Assembly (NCBI RefSeq): GCF_013283645.1
Contig: NZ_JABEKV010000003.1
Span: forward strand, 434,001-498,000
DNA: 64,000 nt
DNA from: Sinorhizobium psoraleae
Lineage (GTDB): Bacteria > Pseudomonadota > Alphaproteobacteria > Rhizobiales > Rhizobiaceae
Reading direction: 5' to 3'
A program made the translations under genes and the position numbers. Shown here in pieces: positions 25,632-35,917 of this stretch. Within the stretch, counting starts at the first letter, position 1. Every line of letters begins with the position of its first letter. The notes beneath the pieces are model-generated. The model did no database searches. It saw nothing but the letters and a program-made list of their open reading frames with translations, and was not told the origin of the DNA.

Positions 25632-27860
25632 ATGGAATATCGCAATCGCAGACTGGATATCGTTCTCGCCCTCGGGCTGGCGGCGTTTCTCCTCCTACCC
25701 TGGTACCGCATCGAGGGCGGCTTCTTCGGCTTCGGCTGGCTCGCCGATTTTCCGGGGAGCTCATCCGTCTCGCCCGGCGTGCTTCACATTGTGAACGGCC
25801 GGTGGTGGCTTGCCGCGCCGGCGCTGTTGCTCCTCCTTGCCGGTGCCTCCCGCTTCGTCGGCGATCCACGTCGGCGCGGCACTCTCCTTGCCTCAACCGG
25901 CGCACTGGGGATCGCGCTCCTCGCGCTGCAGGGGCTGGCGATCGGCTTTACCGGCTGGACCTGGACGATCAGCGAAGCGCTCTTCGGTGCGCTCCCCGAC
26001 GGGCAGCCTGCCATGGGAGCCGGCGCGGTGCTGTCTGCACTCGTCTTCGTCCTCGTCTTTTCCTTCGGGCTTGCCGAGCGTGGCGCGATGAAGGGCGACG
26101 CCTTCGTCGTCGGCGCCATCGCGCTCCTCGTCTTTCTCGTCTCCGTCTTTGTCTTCTATCCGGTCGGCAGCATGCTCGTCGGCGCCTTCCAGGATTTCGA
26201 CGGCTCGTTCAATCCGGACGGCTTCACGCGCAACATCGTCGACCCGTCGATCTGGAGCCTCGACTGCGTCATCGGCGGGACCCGCTGTGGCGTCGCCTGG
26301 CGCACCTTCTGGCTGGCGGTCATGACCGCTGGCGGCTCGACCATTCTCGGGCTCGCCTTCGCCCTCGTCGCCACCCGCACCGGCTTTCGCTATAAGAAGA
26401 GCCTGCGGCTCCTGACGGTGCTGCCGATCATCACCCCGCCCTTCGTCGTCGGCCTCGCGCTGACCCTGCTCTTCGGCCGCTCGGGTGTGGCGACACAGGC
26501 GATGTCGGCGATCCTCGGCATCGAGCCAGGTCGGTGGCTCTATGGCCTCACCGGCATCTGGATCGCGCAGGTCCTGTCCTTCACGCCGATCTCCTTCCTT
26601 GTGCTGATCGGTGTCGTCGAGGGTGTCAGCCCGTCGATGGAGGAAGCCTCGCAGACGCTGAGAGCCGATCGCTGGCGGACCTTCTGGCACGTCTCGCTGC
26701 CCTTGATGAAGCCCGGCCTCGCCAATGCCTTCCTCATCGGCTTCATCGAAAGCATGGCGGATTTCGGCAATCCGCTGGTGCTCGGCGGCAGCCATGGCGT
26801 GCTTTCGACGGAAATCTTCTTCGCCGTCGTCGGTTCGCAAAACGATCCCTCGCGCGCCGCCGTCCTTGCTATCATCCTGCTCTCATTCACGCTCACCGCC
26901 TTCCTCGCCCAGCGCATCTGGCTTTCGGGCAAGAATTTCTCGACCGTCACCGGCAAGGGCGACAGCGGCATGCATGCGGCCCTCCCCCGCTCGGTCTCGA
27001 TCGGCGCCCACGCGCTGGTCGTTCCCTGGGCGCTCTTCACCATCGTCGTCTACGGCATGATCCTGATCGGCGGTTTCGTGAAGACCTGGGGGCTCGACAA
27101 TACGCTGACGCTCGAGCACTACGCCCAAGCCTTCTCGATCGAATTGCGCGACGGGGCCATTGCCTGGACCGGCGTTGCCTGGAATTCCTTCTGGACGACG
27201 ATGGAAATCGCCCTCGTTTCAGCGCCGCTGACGGCTGCGGTCGGGCTTCTTACCGCCTATCTGATCGTGCGCCAGAAATTTGCCGGCCGCGAGCTCTTCG
27301 AATTCGCGCTGATGATGAGCTTCGCCATTCCGGGCACGGTTATCGGCATCAGCTACATCATGGCCTTCAACCTGCCGCCGCTGGAGATGACCGGAAGCGC
27401 CCTGATCCTGATCGCCTGCTTCGTCTTTCGCAACATGCCGGTCGGCGTGCGCGGCGGCGTCGCGGCGATGAGCCAGCTCGACCGGAGCCTCGACGAAGCA
27501 TCGTTGACGCTGAGGGCCGACAGCTTCCGCACGATCCGCAAGGTGATCCTCCCGCTGTTGCGCCCGGCGATCACCGCGGCGCTCGTCTATTCCTTCGTGC
27601 GCGCCATCACCTCGATCAGCGCCGTCATCTTCCTGGTCAGCGCCGAATACAACATGGCGACGTCCTACATTGTCGGCCTTGTCGAGAACGGCGAGTACGG
27701 TGTCGCGATCGCCTATTCCTCGATGCTGATCCTGGTGATGATCGCCGTCATCGCCGGCTTCCAGTTCCTTGTCGGCGAGCGGCGGCTGAGACGCGAGAAC
27801 CGCGTGCAGTCGCTTGCCGCCACCACGCCCGCTTCCCTTCGCCAGGAGAAAACCGCATGA
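25632..27860 (+). CDS. ABC transporter permease with two fused permease domains
   Basis: A 742-residue inner-membrane protein with an extra hydrophobic N-terminal part (about 200 residues, four to five helices) and two binding-protein-dependent permease domains. Each carries an EAA loop for contact with the ATPase: EEASQTLRADRWRTFWHVSLPL in the first and DEASLTLRADSFRTIRKVILPL in the second. A double permease is the usual form in Fbp/Afu-type systems. The start at 25632 gives the most natural membrane start; an upstream frame adds soluble sequence in the intergenic hairpin region. The stop overlaps the ATPase start in an ATGA. Confidence 0.88.
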   Translation: MEYRNRRLDIVLALGLAAFLLLPWYRIEGGFFGFGWLADFPGSSSVSPGVLHIVNGRWWLAAPALLLLLAGASRFVGDPRRRGTLLASTGALGIALLALQGLAIGFTGWTWTISEALFGALPDGQPAMGAGAVLSALVFVLVFSFGLAERGAMKGDAFVVGAIALLVFLVSVFVFYPVGSMLVGAFQDFDGSFNPDGFTRNIVDPSIWSLDCVIGGTRCGVAWRTFWLAVMTAGGSTILGLAFALVATRTGFRYKKSLRLLTVLPIITPPFVVGLALTLLFGRSGVATQAMSAILGIEPGRWLYGLTGIWIAQVLSFTPISFLVLIGVVEGVSPSMEEASQTLRADRWRTFWHVSLPLMKPGLANAFLIGFIESMADFGNPLVLGGSHGVLSTEIFFAVVGSQNDPSRAAVLAIILLSFTLTAFLAQRIWLSGKNFSTVTGKGDSGMHAALPRSVSIGAHALVVPWALFTIVVYGMILIGGFVKTWGLDNTLTLEHYAQAFSIELRDGAIAWTGVAWNSFWTTMEIALVSAPLTAAVGLLTAYLIVRQKFAGRELFEFALMMSFAIPGTVIGISYIMAFNLPPLEMTGSALILIACFVFRNMPVGVRGGVAAMSQLDRSLDEASLTLRADSFRTIRKVILPLLRPAITAALVYSFVRAITSISAVIFLVSAEYNMATSYIVGLVENGEYGVAIAYSSMLILVMIAVIAGFQFLVGERRLRRENRVQSLAATTPASLRQEKTA

Positions 27861-28918
27861 GCACCGAAGGTCCCGGTTCCGTCGTCTTTCAAAACATTCG
27901 CAAGCAGTTCGGCGCCTTCACGGCCATTCACGACCTGTCGCTGACGATCGAACCGGGCACGCTGGTGACGCTGCTTGGGCCGTCCGGCTGCGGCAAGACG
28001 ACGACACTCAGGATGCTGGCCGGCCTCGAGCATCCGACATCCGGCCGCATTTTGATCGGCGGCAAGGACGTGACCATGTTGCCGGCGAATGAACGCGACG
28101 TTTCCATGGTCTTCCAGTCCTATGCCCTGTTCCCGCATATGACGGCGCTCGAGAACGTCGCCTACGGCCTTGAATCGTCCGGCCTGAAGCGAAAGGAGGC
28201 GCGCGAGCGCGCCGAGGACGGATTGGCGCTCGTCGGCCTCGCGGGCATGGGCGAGCGGTTGCCGGCCGAGCTTTCCGGCGGACAACAACAGCGCGTCGCC
28301 GTCGCCCGCGCGCTGGTGCTCGAACCACAGGTGCTGCTGCTCGACGAACCGCTGTCGAATCTCGACGCGCGGCTGCGCCGTCGCGTCCGGACCGAAATCC
28401 GCGAGCTGCAGCAGCGCCTCGGCTTCACCGCCGTCTACGTCACCCACGACCAGGACGAGGCGCTTGCCGTCTCCGACCGCATCATCGTGATGAGGGACGG
28501 GCATGTCGCGCAGGAAGGCGCGCCCCGCGATCTCTATGATGCCCCTGCGTCGGCCTTCATCGCCGATTTCATGGGCGAGGCCAATGTCGTTTCCTGCGAT
28601 ATCCTCGGCGTCGAGGGCGGCGATGCGACGATCCGCGTCGAGGCGCTGACCCATCGCGTACCGGGCCGCGATATCCGGCCCGGACCGGCGAAGCTCGCCG
28701 TGCGGCCGAATGCGATCACGCTGGAACCGGCGAAAAACGGCGCGTTTTCCGGTCGCATCACCCACGCCGCCTATCTCGGCGATCATGTCGAATACGAGGT
28801 GAAGACGGCCGCAGGCACGCTCTTCGTCGTCGATCCCGCTGTCGAAAGAACGCTGGCTCCGGCGACGGATGTCGCGATCGGCTTCAAGGAGCGCGGCATT
28901 GCCATCATCAGCAGTTGA
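27857..28918 (+). CDS. ABC transporter ATP-binding protein (Fbp/Afu/Pot type)
   Basis: A 353-residue ATPase. Walker A GPSGCGKTT near residue 42, Q-loop FQSYALFPHM, signature LSGGQQQRVAVARAL, Walker B VLLLDEPLSNLD and switch His in VTHDQDEA are intact. A C-terminal TOBE-like regulatory domain (about residues 245-353) follows. It energises the fused permease encoded immediately upstream; the ATGA overlap indicates translational coupling. Confidence 0.93.
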   Translation: MSTEGPGSVVFQNIRKQFGAFTAIHDLSLTIEPGTLVTLLGPSGCGKTTTLRMLAGLEHPTSGRILIGGKDVTMLPANERDVSMVFQSYALFPHMTALENVAYGLESSGLKRKEARERAEDGLALVGLAGMGERLPAELSGGQQQRVAVARALVLEPQVLLLDEPLSNLDARLRRRVRTEIRELQQRLGFTAVYVTHDQDEALAVSDRIIVMRDGHVAQEGAPRDLYDAPASAFIADFMGEANVVSCDILGVEGGDATIRVEALTHRVPGRDIRPGPAKLAVRPNAITLEPAKNGAFSGRITHAAYLGDHVEYEVKTAAGTLFVVDPAVERTLAPATDVAIGFKERGIAIISS

Positions 28919-28990
28919 GCCCGCGTCGAGGTGTCACCACCGCGCGCTTGCCGAGAAACCCATTTGCAAAACATAACCGAGGAAACCTTC

Positions 28991-29791
28991 ATGACGTCAC
29001 ACGACCCTTCCGGGCTCGAAACCCGACTGGCTCTAGCCGAAGCGGTGGCTCGCGAGGCGGGCGCCGTGGCGCTCGACTATTTCAACCGGCGTGAGACGCT
29101 GGTCGTCGAGATCAAACGGGATCCGCAGGATGTCGTCTCGATCGCCGATCGCGAGGTGGAGAATCTTATTCGCGCCCGTTTTGCGGAAGCTTACCCGGAC
29201 GATGGCGTGCTCGGCGAGGAATACGGCCTCGTGCCGGGAAGCTCCGGCTTCACCTGGGTGATCGACCCGATCGACGGCACCAGCCCGTTCGTCAACGGCA
29301 TGCCGAACTGGTGTGTCTCGATCGCGCTTCTGCATGACGGCGTCCCTGTTGTGGGAGTGATCGCGGCGCCGTGCCATGGCGAGCTTTATGCCGCAGCACT
29401 CGGGCGCGGCGCGCGTCTCAACGGCAAGCCGTTGTCGCTCGATGCTTCACGCACGATCCGCAACGCTGTCACCGGGATCGGCGCCAATAACCACGTGACG
29501 CCGGCATTCGTCGGCAAGATAGTCGAGAAGCTGCTTGAATCCGGCGGCAATTTCGTGCGCAACGGCTCCGGCGCCCTGATGCTCGCCTATGTCGCTGCCG
29601 GCCGCCTGGTCGGCTATTACGAACCCCACATGCACGCCTGGGACTGCCTCGCCGGCTATTGCCTGGTAAAGGAAGCGGGCGGATGGTACCTGCCCTTCCC
29701 CGTCGAGGGCGAACGTCTTACAACGGGATCCGCCGTTCTCGCAGCCGCACCTGGCGCGATCGACGACCTGAAGAAGATCGCTGCGCTCTAG
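28991..29791 (+). CDS. Inositol monophosphatase family phosphatase
   Basis: A 266-residue Mg-dependent phosphatase of the IMPase family. Metal-site motifs are GEEYG (near residue 75), DPIDGTSPFVNGMPNWCVSIAL (near 95) and HAWDCLAGYCLVKEAGG near the C-terminus. Members hydrolyse inositol phosphate, fructose-1,6-bisphosphate, histidinol phosphate or nucleotide bisphosphates, and the exact substrate is not predictable. It is last in the LacI-controlled transport operon, 72 bases after the ATPase. This suggests that an imported phosphate ester is dephosphorylated in the cytoplasm. GAGG precedes the chosen ATG. Confidence 0.88.
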   Translation: MTSHDPSGLETRLALAEAVAREAGAVALDYFNRRETLVVEIKRDPQDVVSIADREVENLIRARFAEAYPDDGVLGEEYGLVPGSSGFTWVIDPIDGTSPFVNGMPNWCVSIALLHDGVPVVGVIAAPCHGELYAAALGRGARLNGKPLSLDASRTIRNAVTGIGANNHVTPAFVGKIVEKLLESGGNFVRNGSGALMLAYVAAGRLVGYYEPHMHAWDCLAGYCLVKEAGGWYLPFPVEGERLTTGSAVLAAAPGAIDDLKKIAAL

Positions 29792-30133
29792 GTCGCATGC
29801 CTCAGCGCGCCTCGCATCTCCGAGGCGTGCGGCATTATCGCCTTGAATCGCTGCGTGAATCCGATCCTGCTCGCCAGCGCGAGAGGACGGTTTTGTCGGG
29901 TCTGTCGAACGTCGGCAGCAGAAGCCGGAGCAAATCGGCCTGCGTGTGATCGGACACGGCGGCCTATATGGCAGCGAATCTACAAGATTTCTTGATATGG
30001 GAGCGATTTGAGGATAAAATCCTACGCCAATTCAAAGCGTTACAGCGACCGTGCGAAGTGAAAGGCCGGAGCTGAAACGTAAGGCGCACGCGAGGGGTGA
30101 CGCTTTGGTCAAGCTTCATACGTGGAGGTTGTC
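29792..30133. other. Gene-free stretch with a degenerate repeat
   Basis: No convincing gene. A short GC-rich inverted repeat follows the phosphatase stop, and 30015-30055 carries a decayed half of the composite palindromic repeat (GGATAAAATCC, then CAATTCAAAGCGTTACAGCG). The end holds the ribosome site of the SPW gene. Confidence 0.6.
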
Positions 30134-30493
30134 ATGGTAAACACTCTCATGGCCGGACGAAGAGCCCAGGATTGGGCCAACCTGATCCTGGCGGTGTGCT
30201 TGTTCCTCTCTCCCTGGGTCATCGGTTTTGCGACTGAGGCCGTTCCGACCTGGAACGCCTGGATCGCCGGCATCGTGCTTGGCGCGCTGGCGATTGCAGC
30301 GCTTTCTGCCTTCGCAGAATGGGAGGAGTGGGTGAATATGGTGATCGGCCTATGGCTGATCGTCTCTCCCTGGGTGCTCGGCTTCATGACGAACGTGAAC
30401 GCGATGTGGACGCATGTCATTCTTGGCGTGCTGGTCGCGGCACTGTCGGCCTGGGCGGTCTGGGACTATCGCCACCCGCACTCGCACGCCTAG
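30134..30493 (+). CDS. SPW repeat membrane protein
   Basis: A 119-residue membrane protein with four helices arranged as two repeats. Each repeat carries the SPW signature: QDWANLILAVCLFLSPWVIGF and EEWVNMVIGLWLIVSPWVLGF. This is the SPW family, whose function is unknown. GGAGG five bases before the ATG at 30134 supports the start. The gene stands alone and ends in a strong palindromic element. Confidence 0.9.
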   Translation: MVNTLMAGRRAQDWANLILAVCLFLSPWVIGFATEAVPTWNAWIAGIVLGALAIAALSAFAEWEEWVNMVIGLWLIVSPWVLGFMTNVNAMWTHVILGVLVAALSAWAVWDYRHPHSHA

Positions 30494-30585
30494 AGCATCC
30501 CGCTTCACCGGAAGCGGAAAAGATGCTCTAGAATCAAAGTGCTACAGCGACCCTTGTGCGTCTGATCAGACGCGCGGCGCTGTAG
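30491..30585. repeat. TAGAGC palindrome plus half composite repeat, copy 2
   Basis: Two adjoining elements. 30491-30530 is a hairpin with outer arms TAGAGCATC and GATGCTCTA and inner arms CCGCTTC and GAAGCGG; it probably ends the SPW transcript. 30531-30585 is the second half of the composite repeat (AATCAAAGTG linker, CTACAGCG/CGCTGTAG arms, and an inner TGCGTCTGATCAGACGCG hairpin). The first half of the composite element is replaced by the TAGAGC hairpin. Confidence 0.8.
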
Positions 30586-30707
30586 ACCAAGTTGATCCTG
30601 GATTTAACCGGTCCGGGATCACCGGGTGATAACCTTCGAGCGGGATGCTGGCCGAAGTATCGTTCCCTCGTCCCGCTCGAGAGAATTGCGTTCTCAATGG
30701 AGGGTAC

Positions 30708-30740
30708 TCCCGCTTCCGGCAAGCTAGGCCGAAAGCGGGA
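30708..30740. terminator. Hairpin downstream of thuB
   Basis: Inverted repeat TCCCGCTTCCGG / CCGAAAGCGGGA (one G-T pair) around a short loop, eight bases after the thuB stop. A TTTT run on the plus side follows within ten bases. Another inverted repeat, CGAGCGGGA / TCCCGCTCG, lies next to it at about 30642-30680. Confidence 0.55.
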
Positions 30741-30748
30741 TTGGCCTT

Positions 30749-31837
30749 TTAACCCCCGACGACCGCGCGTTCTTCCACGACCGAAAGCGCATCCGCGACA
30801 TCCAGTTCGCGCCGTTCTCTTTCGGTTTCGATTGCGACATCGAGCACCTTCTGGAGATTGGCGGCATGGCGGAAGCTCGGTTCGACAGCCTGACCGGCTG
30901 CGACCGCCTCAGCAAAACGCTGGTAGTTGGTCGGCACCGTTCCGACATCGAGATCGCGCCAGATCGCCTTTTCGACATCGGCGCCGAGGCAGGCCTTGAG
31001 GCGCGAGCCGTCCGGCGTGTGGATCACCTCCAGCGCGCCCTTGTCGCCATGCAGCCTGAGACGCAGTTCGTTCAGGTGGCCCGTCGCCCAGCGGCTGGCA
31101 TGGATCACGCCCATTGCGCCGTTTTCGAACTCCGCCGTCATCGCGAAGCTGTCATTGGCATCAAGCTCATATTCGCCGATGCGGTTGTCGGGCACCTTGT
31201 CGAATGCCTTCAGCCGGGCAAAGACCCGATCGACCGCGCTGCCGGCGCCATAGCTGGCGAAGTCGAGGATATGGATGCCGACGTCGCCGAGCACGCCGTT
31301 GGAGCCATGTTTGGTCGACAGCCGCCACAGCCATTTCGATTCGCTCGCCCAGTCGCCCCAGGCTTTCGATACCAGCCAGCTCTGCAGGTAGGAGGCTTCG
31401 AGATGGCGCACCCGGCCGATCTCGCCTGCAAGCACCAGTTCGCGTGCCCGCTGGAGCGGCGCGACATTGCGGTAGGTGAGGTTCACCATGTTGACGAGGC
31501 CGGAGCGCTCGGCCGCATCGGCCATTTCGGCCGCCTTGTCGTAATTTTCGGCCAGCGGCTTTTCGCACAGCACGTGCTTGCCGGCGGCAATAAGCGCCAG
31601 CGTCGTCGGATGATGGGCCTTGTCCGGCGTGACGTTCGTCACCGCGTCGAACTCGCCCCAGGCGATCGCGTCTTCGAGCGAGGTGAAGATGCGGGCAATG
31701 CCGTGCATGTCGGCAAAGCCGCGCGCCCGCGACGGGTCGACGTCGACGGCGGCGACCATCTCGACGCCATCGATCTTGGCAAAGGCTTGCGCATGGCTGT
31801 TGGCCATGCCGCCGGTTCCGAGAATGAGCAAACGCAT
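30749..31837 (-). CDS. thuB: ThuB-like Gfo/Idh/MocA family dehydrogenase
   Basis: A 362-residue NAD-dependent dehydrogenase. The Rossmann start LLILGTGGMANSHAQAFAKIDGVEMVAAVDVD and the catalytic-site segment GKHVLCEKPLAE (near residue 90) are the family hallmarks. With ThuA it is known in Sinorhizobium meliloti for catabolism of trehalose and related disaccharides through 3-keto intermediates. It is last in the thuEFGKAB order. The thuA stop overlaps an in-frame ATG at 31849; I prefer the ATG at 31837 because GAGG stands six bases before it. Confidence 0.85.
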   Translation of the reverse strand: MRLLILGTGGMANSHAQAFAKIDGVEMVAAVDVDPSRARGFADMHGIARIFTSLEDAIAWGEFDAVTNVTPDKAHHPTTLALIAAGKHVLCEKPLAENYDKAAEMADAAERSGLVNMVNLTYRNVAPLQRARELVLAGEIGRVRHLEASYLQSWLVSKAWGDWASESKWLWRLSTKHGSNGVLGDVGIHILDFASYGAGSAVDRVFARLKAFDKVPDNRIGEYELDANDSFAMTAEFENGAMGVIHASRWATGHLNELRLRLHGDKGALEVIHTPDGSRLKACLGADVEKAIWRDLDVGTVPTNYQRFAEAVAAGQAVEPSFRHAANLQKVLDVAIETERERRELDVADALSVVEERAVVGG

Positions 31838-31845
31838 GGTGGACC

Positions 31846-32637
31846 TCATCGATATCCTGCTTCGCCGGCCTGGTGCAGCTTCGGCCCGCGCTCGACGATC
31901 GGCTCCAGAGCTTTCTCCACCGGGACGTTCGGCGCCTCGTGGATCGCCTTGTAGCTACCGAGCGGATTGTGCGCCCATTTCACCGAATTGCGCAGCACAG
32001 TGTGCACCGTGGCGTCGTGATAGGTCGGATAGGTTTCATGGCCGGGACGGAAATAGAAGATGTTGCCGGCGCCGCGCCGCCAGGTCAGCCCCGAGCGGAA
32101 CACCTCGCCGCCGGCAAACCAGGAGATGAACACCGTCTCCAGCGGCTCCGGCACGGAAAACTGCTCGCCATACATTTCCTCGTTTTCCAAGACGAAATGC
32201 TCGCCGAGACCTTCGGCGATCGGATGGCGCGGATTGACCACCCAGACGCGTTCGCGTTCGCCCGCCTCGCGCCATTTGAGCGCGCAGGGCGTGCCCATCA
32301 GCCGCTTGAACACCTTGGAGAAATGGCCGGAGTGGAGCACGATCAGCCCCATTCCTTCCCAAACGCGCTTTGCGACCCGCTCGACGACCCGATCCTCGAC
32401 GGCGCCGTGGTCCTTGTGGCCCCACCAGACGAGCACGTCGGTCGACGCCAGCCGCTCTTCGCTCAAGCCGTGCTCCGGCTCCTGGAGCGTCGCCGTCGTC
32501 GCGGCAATCGCCGCATCCTCGTTCAGCGCCGCCGCGATCGTGTTGTGCATGCCGTTCGGGTAAATCTCCCGAACCACCGCATTCGTCTGCTCGTGGATGT
32601 TCTCACCCCACACGATGGTGTTGATAGACAAGGTCAT
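31846..32637 (-). CDS. thuA: ThuA-like trehalose-utilisation protein
   Basis: A 263-residue protein of the ThuA-like (class I glutamine amidotransferase fold) family. Typical segments are [49 protein letters not shown] and [25 protein letters not shown]. ThuA works with ThuB on disaccharide breakdown in rhizobia; its exact reaction is not fully defined. The gene begins 164 bases after thuK, a gap occupied by a composite palindromic repeat, and overlaps thuB. The ribosome site AAGGAG is unusually close to the ATG at 32637. Confidence 0.87.
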   Translation of the reverse strand: MTLSINTIVWGENIHEQTNAVVREIYPNGMHNTIAAALNEDAAIAATTATLQEPEHGLSEERLASTDVLVWWGHKDHGAVEDRVVERVAKRVWEGMGLIVLHSGHFSKVFKRLMGTPCALKWREAGERERVWVVNPRHPIAEGLGEHFVLENEEMYGEQFSVPEPLETVFISWFAGGEVFRSGLTWRRGAGNIFYFRPGHETYPTYHDATVHTVLRNSVKWAHNPLGSYKAIHEAPNVPVEKALEPIVERGPKLHQAGEAGYR

Positions 32638-32680
32638 TCTCCTTGGGTTACGGCATCCTTTGCCGGATGCCTTTGTCTCT

Positions 32681-32783
32681 ACTGCACGTGTCCTTGGATC
32701 GGAGCCGGTTAAGGACAAAAACATGCAGCAATTCAAAGTGCTACAGCGATCCTTGGCGCCTGGTAAGACGCGCGGCGCTGTAG
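32681..32783 (+). repeat. Composite palindromic repeat, copy 3, inside the thu operon
   Basis: A near-complete copy between thuK and thuA. First hairpin TGTCCTTGGATCG / GGTTAAGGACA is partly decayed. Then come CATGCAGCAATTCAAAGTG and the second hairpin CTACAGCG...CGCTGTAG. Orientation is opposite to thu transcription. Confidence 0.85.
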
Positions 32784-32800
32784 TTTGGCTTGCGGCGAGG

Positions 32801-33829
<1,029 letters not shown>

Positions 33830-33885
33830 TCTTCTCTCCTAAATCACGCGAGATGCAGGCGGAAAACCGCTCTTCCTCATCCGCT

Positions 33886-34716
33886 CTAACCTTTGACGCC
33901 GCCGGCCGTGAGCCCGGAAATGATCCGCCGCTGAAAGATCAGGACGAGGACCACGAGCGGCACCGTGACGATCACCGATGCTGCCATGATGTTGCCCCAG
34001 GGAATTTCGAACTGGCTGCCGCCCGAAAGCAGCGCGATCGCGACCGGCACCGTGCGCTGGACGTCCGAGGACGTGAATGTCAGCGCGAAGAGGAATTCGT
34101 TCCACGCGGCGATGAAGGCGAGCAGCCCTGTCGTCACCAATGCCGGCCACATCAGCGGCATGAAGACACGTGTGATCACCACCCAGGGAGACGCGCCGTC
34201 GACGATCGCCGCCTCCTCGATCTCGACCGGGAGGTCGCGCATGAAGGTGGTGAGCACCCATACGGTGAACGGCAGGGTGAAGATCATGTAGGAAAAGATC
34301 AGCGCCAGCGGCGTGTTGTAGACCCCGATGAAGCGCACGAGCTCGAACAGCCCTGCAAGCACGGCGATCTGCGGGAACATCGACACCGACAGGATGGTCA
34401 GCAGCAGCAGCGACCGGCCGCGGAAGCGCACGCGCGCCAGTGCATAGGCTGCGGTGACGGCGAGCAGCAGCGAGATTGCCACCACCAGCGTAGCGACGAG
34501 GAGCGAATTGCCGAGGTTGCGAACGAACGTGCCGTGCGAGAAGATCTCCGCGTAATTGGCAAGCGACACCGTCGTCGGCCAATAGTCGACGCGAAACAGC
34601 GCCGTGCCGGATTTGAAGCTCGTCAGGATCGCGTAGTAGAACGGGAAAACCGCAATGACGATGATGGCGGCGACGAGCGCATAGAACCCGGTCCGCTTTG
34701 CGATTGTGGCGACCAT
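33886..34716 (-). CDS. thuG: Trehalose/maltose ABC transporter permease ThuG
   Basis: A 276-residue MalG-type permease with six membrane helices and the EAA loop EEAAIVDGASPWVVITRVFMPLMWPAL near residue 180. It starts in an ATGA overlap with the thuF stop. A longer frame begins inside thuF and is not needed. It pairs with ThuF to form the transport channel. Confidence 0.92.
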   Translation of the reverse strand: MVATIAKRTGFYALVAAIIVIAVFPFYYAILTSFKSGTALFRVDYWPTTVSLANYAEIFSHGTFVRNLGNSLLVATLVVAISLLLAVTAAYALARVRFRGRSLLLLTILSVSMFPQIAVLAGLFELVRFIGVYNTPLALIFSYMIFTLPFTVWVLTTFMRDLPVEIEEAAIVDGASPWVVITRVFMPLMWPALVTTGLLAFIAAWNEFLFALTFTSSDVQRTVPVAIALLSGGSQFEIPWGNIMAASVIVTVPLVVLVLIFQRRIISGLTAGGVKG

Positions 34717-35699
34717 CAGCGCTCTCCTCCATCGAGGTTTACGCGCCCGAACCACATGTAGAGGATCGTGATCGACGCGATGATCAGGAACAGCATGGTG
34801 GAGGCGGTCGCTCCGTAGGCGAACTTGTCGAAATCGAAGAGGTTCTCGCGCGCCAGCACCGACACCGTCTTCGTCTGCGCGTTGTTGGGGGTCAGCACGT
34901 AGATGAGATCGAAGATGCGCAGCGCGTCCAGCATCCGGAAGATGACCGCGACCATCAGCGCCGGCCGGATGAGCGGCAGTGTCAGCCGCCAGAAGACGCG
35001 CAAGGGATGCACGCCGTCGATCTTGGCGGCTTCATAGATATCGGCTGGCACCATCTGCAGACCGGCGAGGATCAGGAGTGCCATGAACGGCGTCGTCTTC
35101 CAGACATCGACGATCAGCACCGCGATCATCGCGGTATCGGGGCTCGCGGTCCAGGCGATCTTCTGGCTGATCAGACCGAGGCCGAGCAGTATGTCGTTCA
35201 GGATGCCGAACTGGTCATTGAGCATCCATGCCCACATCTTCGCGGAGACGATGGTGGGGATCGCCCAGGGAATGAGGATCGCAGCGCGCACGAGGCCGCG
35301 TCCGGGAAACCGCGCGTTGAGCACGAGCGCCACGATCAGGCCCAATGCCGTTTCGATGCTGACGGAGATCGCGGTGAACTTCAGCGTATTCCACACCGCG
35401 TTCCACCAGGCAGGATCGGCGAGCAGGCCCCTGTAAATGGTTCGCCCGCTCTTCAGCGTGATCCAGGAAAGATAATTCTGGAGGCCGACGAATTCGGCTC
35501 CGGAGAGATTGGTCAGCGAGGCATTGGTGAAGCTGAAATAGATGGTCCGCACGAGCGGCCAGCCAGCGACCATGGCCAGAACAAGCAATGTCGGCGCGAG
35601 AAAGACCCAAGCCGAACGGACACGCTGCGCCTGAAGGTCGGAGCCTATCCTTTTGCCCGCAAGTGCGGACGGCGGCCCCGCGAGGGAAAGATCTGTCAT
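34716..35699 (-). CDS. thuF: Trehalose/maltose ABC transporter permease ThuF
   Basis: A 327-residue MalF-type permease. The N-terminus is cytosolic (to about residue 27), six helices follow, and the EAA loop is YEAAKIDGVHPLRVFWRLTLPLIRPAL near residue 222. It lies 218 bases after thuE; that gap holds a strong hairpin and a composite repeat. Its neighbours fix the thuEFGKAB order known from Sinorhizobium meliloti. Confidence 0.92.
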   Translation of the reverse strand: MTDLSLAGPPSALAGKRIGSDLQAQRVRSAWVFLAPTLLVLAMVAGWPLVRTIYFSFTNASLTNLSGAEFVGLQNYLSWITLKSGRTIYRGLLADPAWWNAVWNTLKFTAISVSIETALGLIVALVLNARFPGRGLVRAAILIPWAIPTIVSAKMWAWMLNDQFGILNDILLGLGLISQKIAWTASPDTAMIAVLIVDVWKTTPFMALLILAGLQMVPADIYEAAKIDGVHPLRVFWRLTLPLIRPALMVAVIFRMLDALRIFDLIYVLTPNNAQTKTVSVLARENLFDFDKFAYGATASTMLFLIIASITILYMWFGRVNLDGGER

Positions 35700-35765
35700 G
35701 ACACGAGCTCACTGGTTGGCGTCCAGCTTCTGGGCGGAACGTTCGACCTGCTGCATGGTTCCCTG

Positions 35766-35824
35766 CGGCGCCGCGCGTCTGACCAGAGGCGCAAGGTCGC
35801 TGTAGAACTTTGAATTGCTGCATG
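35766..35824 (-). repeat. Half composite palindromic repeat, copy 4, between thuE and thuF
   Basis: Minus-strand reading gives CATGCAGCAATTCAAAGTTCTACAGCG..., the linker plus second hairpin of the family, with a decayed inner stem. It lies in the thuE-thuF gap, next to the strong hairpin at 35875-35904. Confidence 0.8.
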
Positions 35825-35874
35825 ATTTCGGTTGAAGCGCTCTTCGGGGTTCCGAAGAGCCTGCGATGCTGTTT

Positions 35875-35904
35875 GCGACGGCAGCCGGCGATGGCTGCCG
35901 TCGC
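35875..35904 (-). other. Strong intercistronic hairpin after thuE
   Basis: Perfect 12-bp arms GCGACGGCAGCC and GGCTGCCGTCGC around a 6-base loop, 13 bases after the thuE stop, with no U tract. Its likely effect is to stabilise the thuE message or attenuate read-through into the permease genes. Confidence 0.65.
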
Positions 35905-35917
35905 AGGCCTTGGGAAC

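Noticed and set aside
29659-29949. A 96-codon plus-strand frame overlapping the phosphatase end
   Set aside because: Most of it lies in another frame of the phosphatase gene and the rest in repeat-like intergenic DNA.
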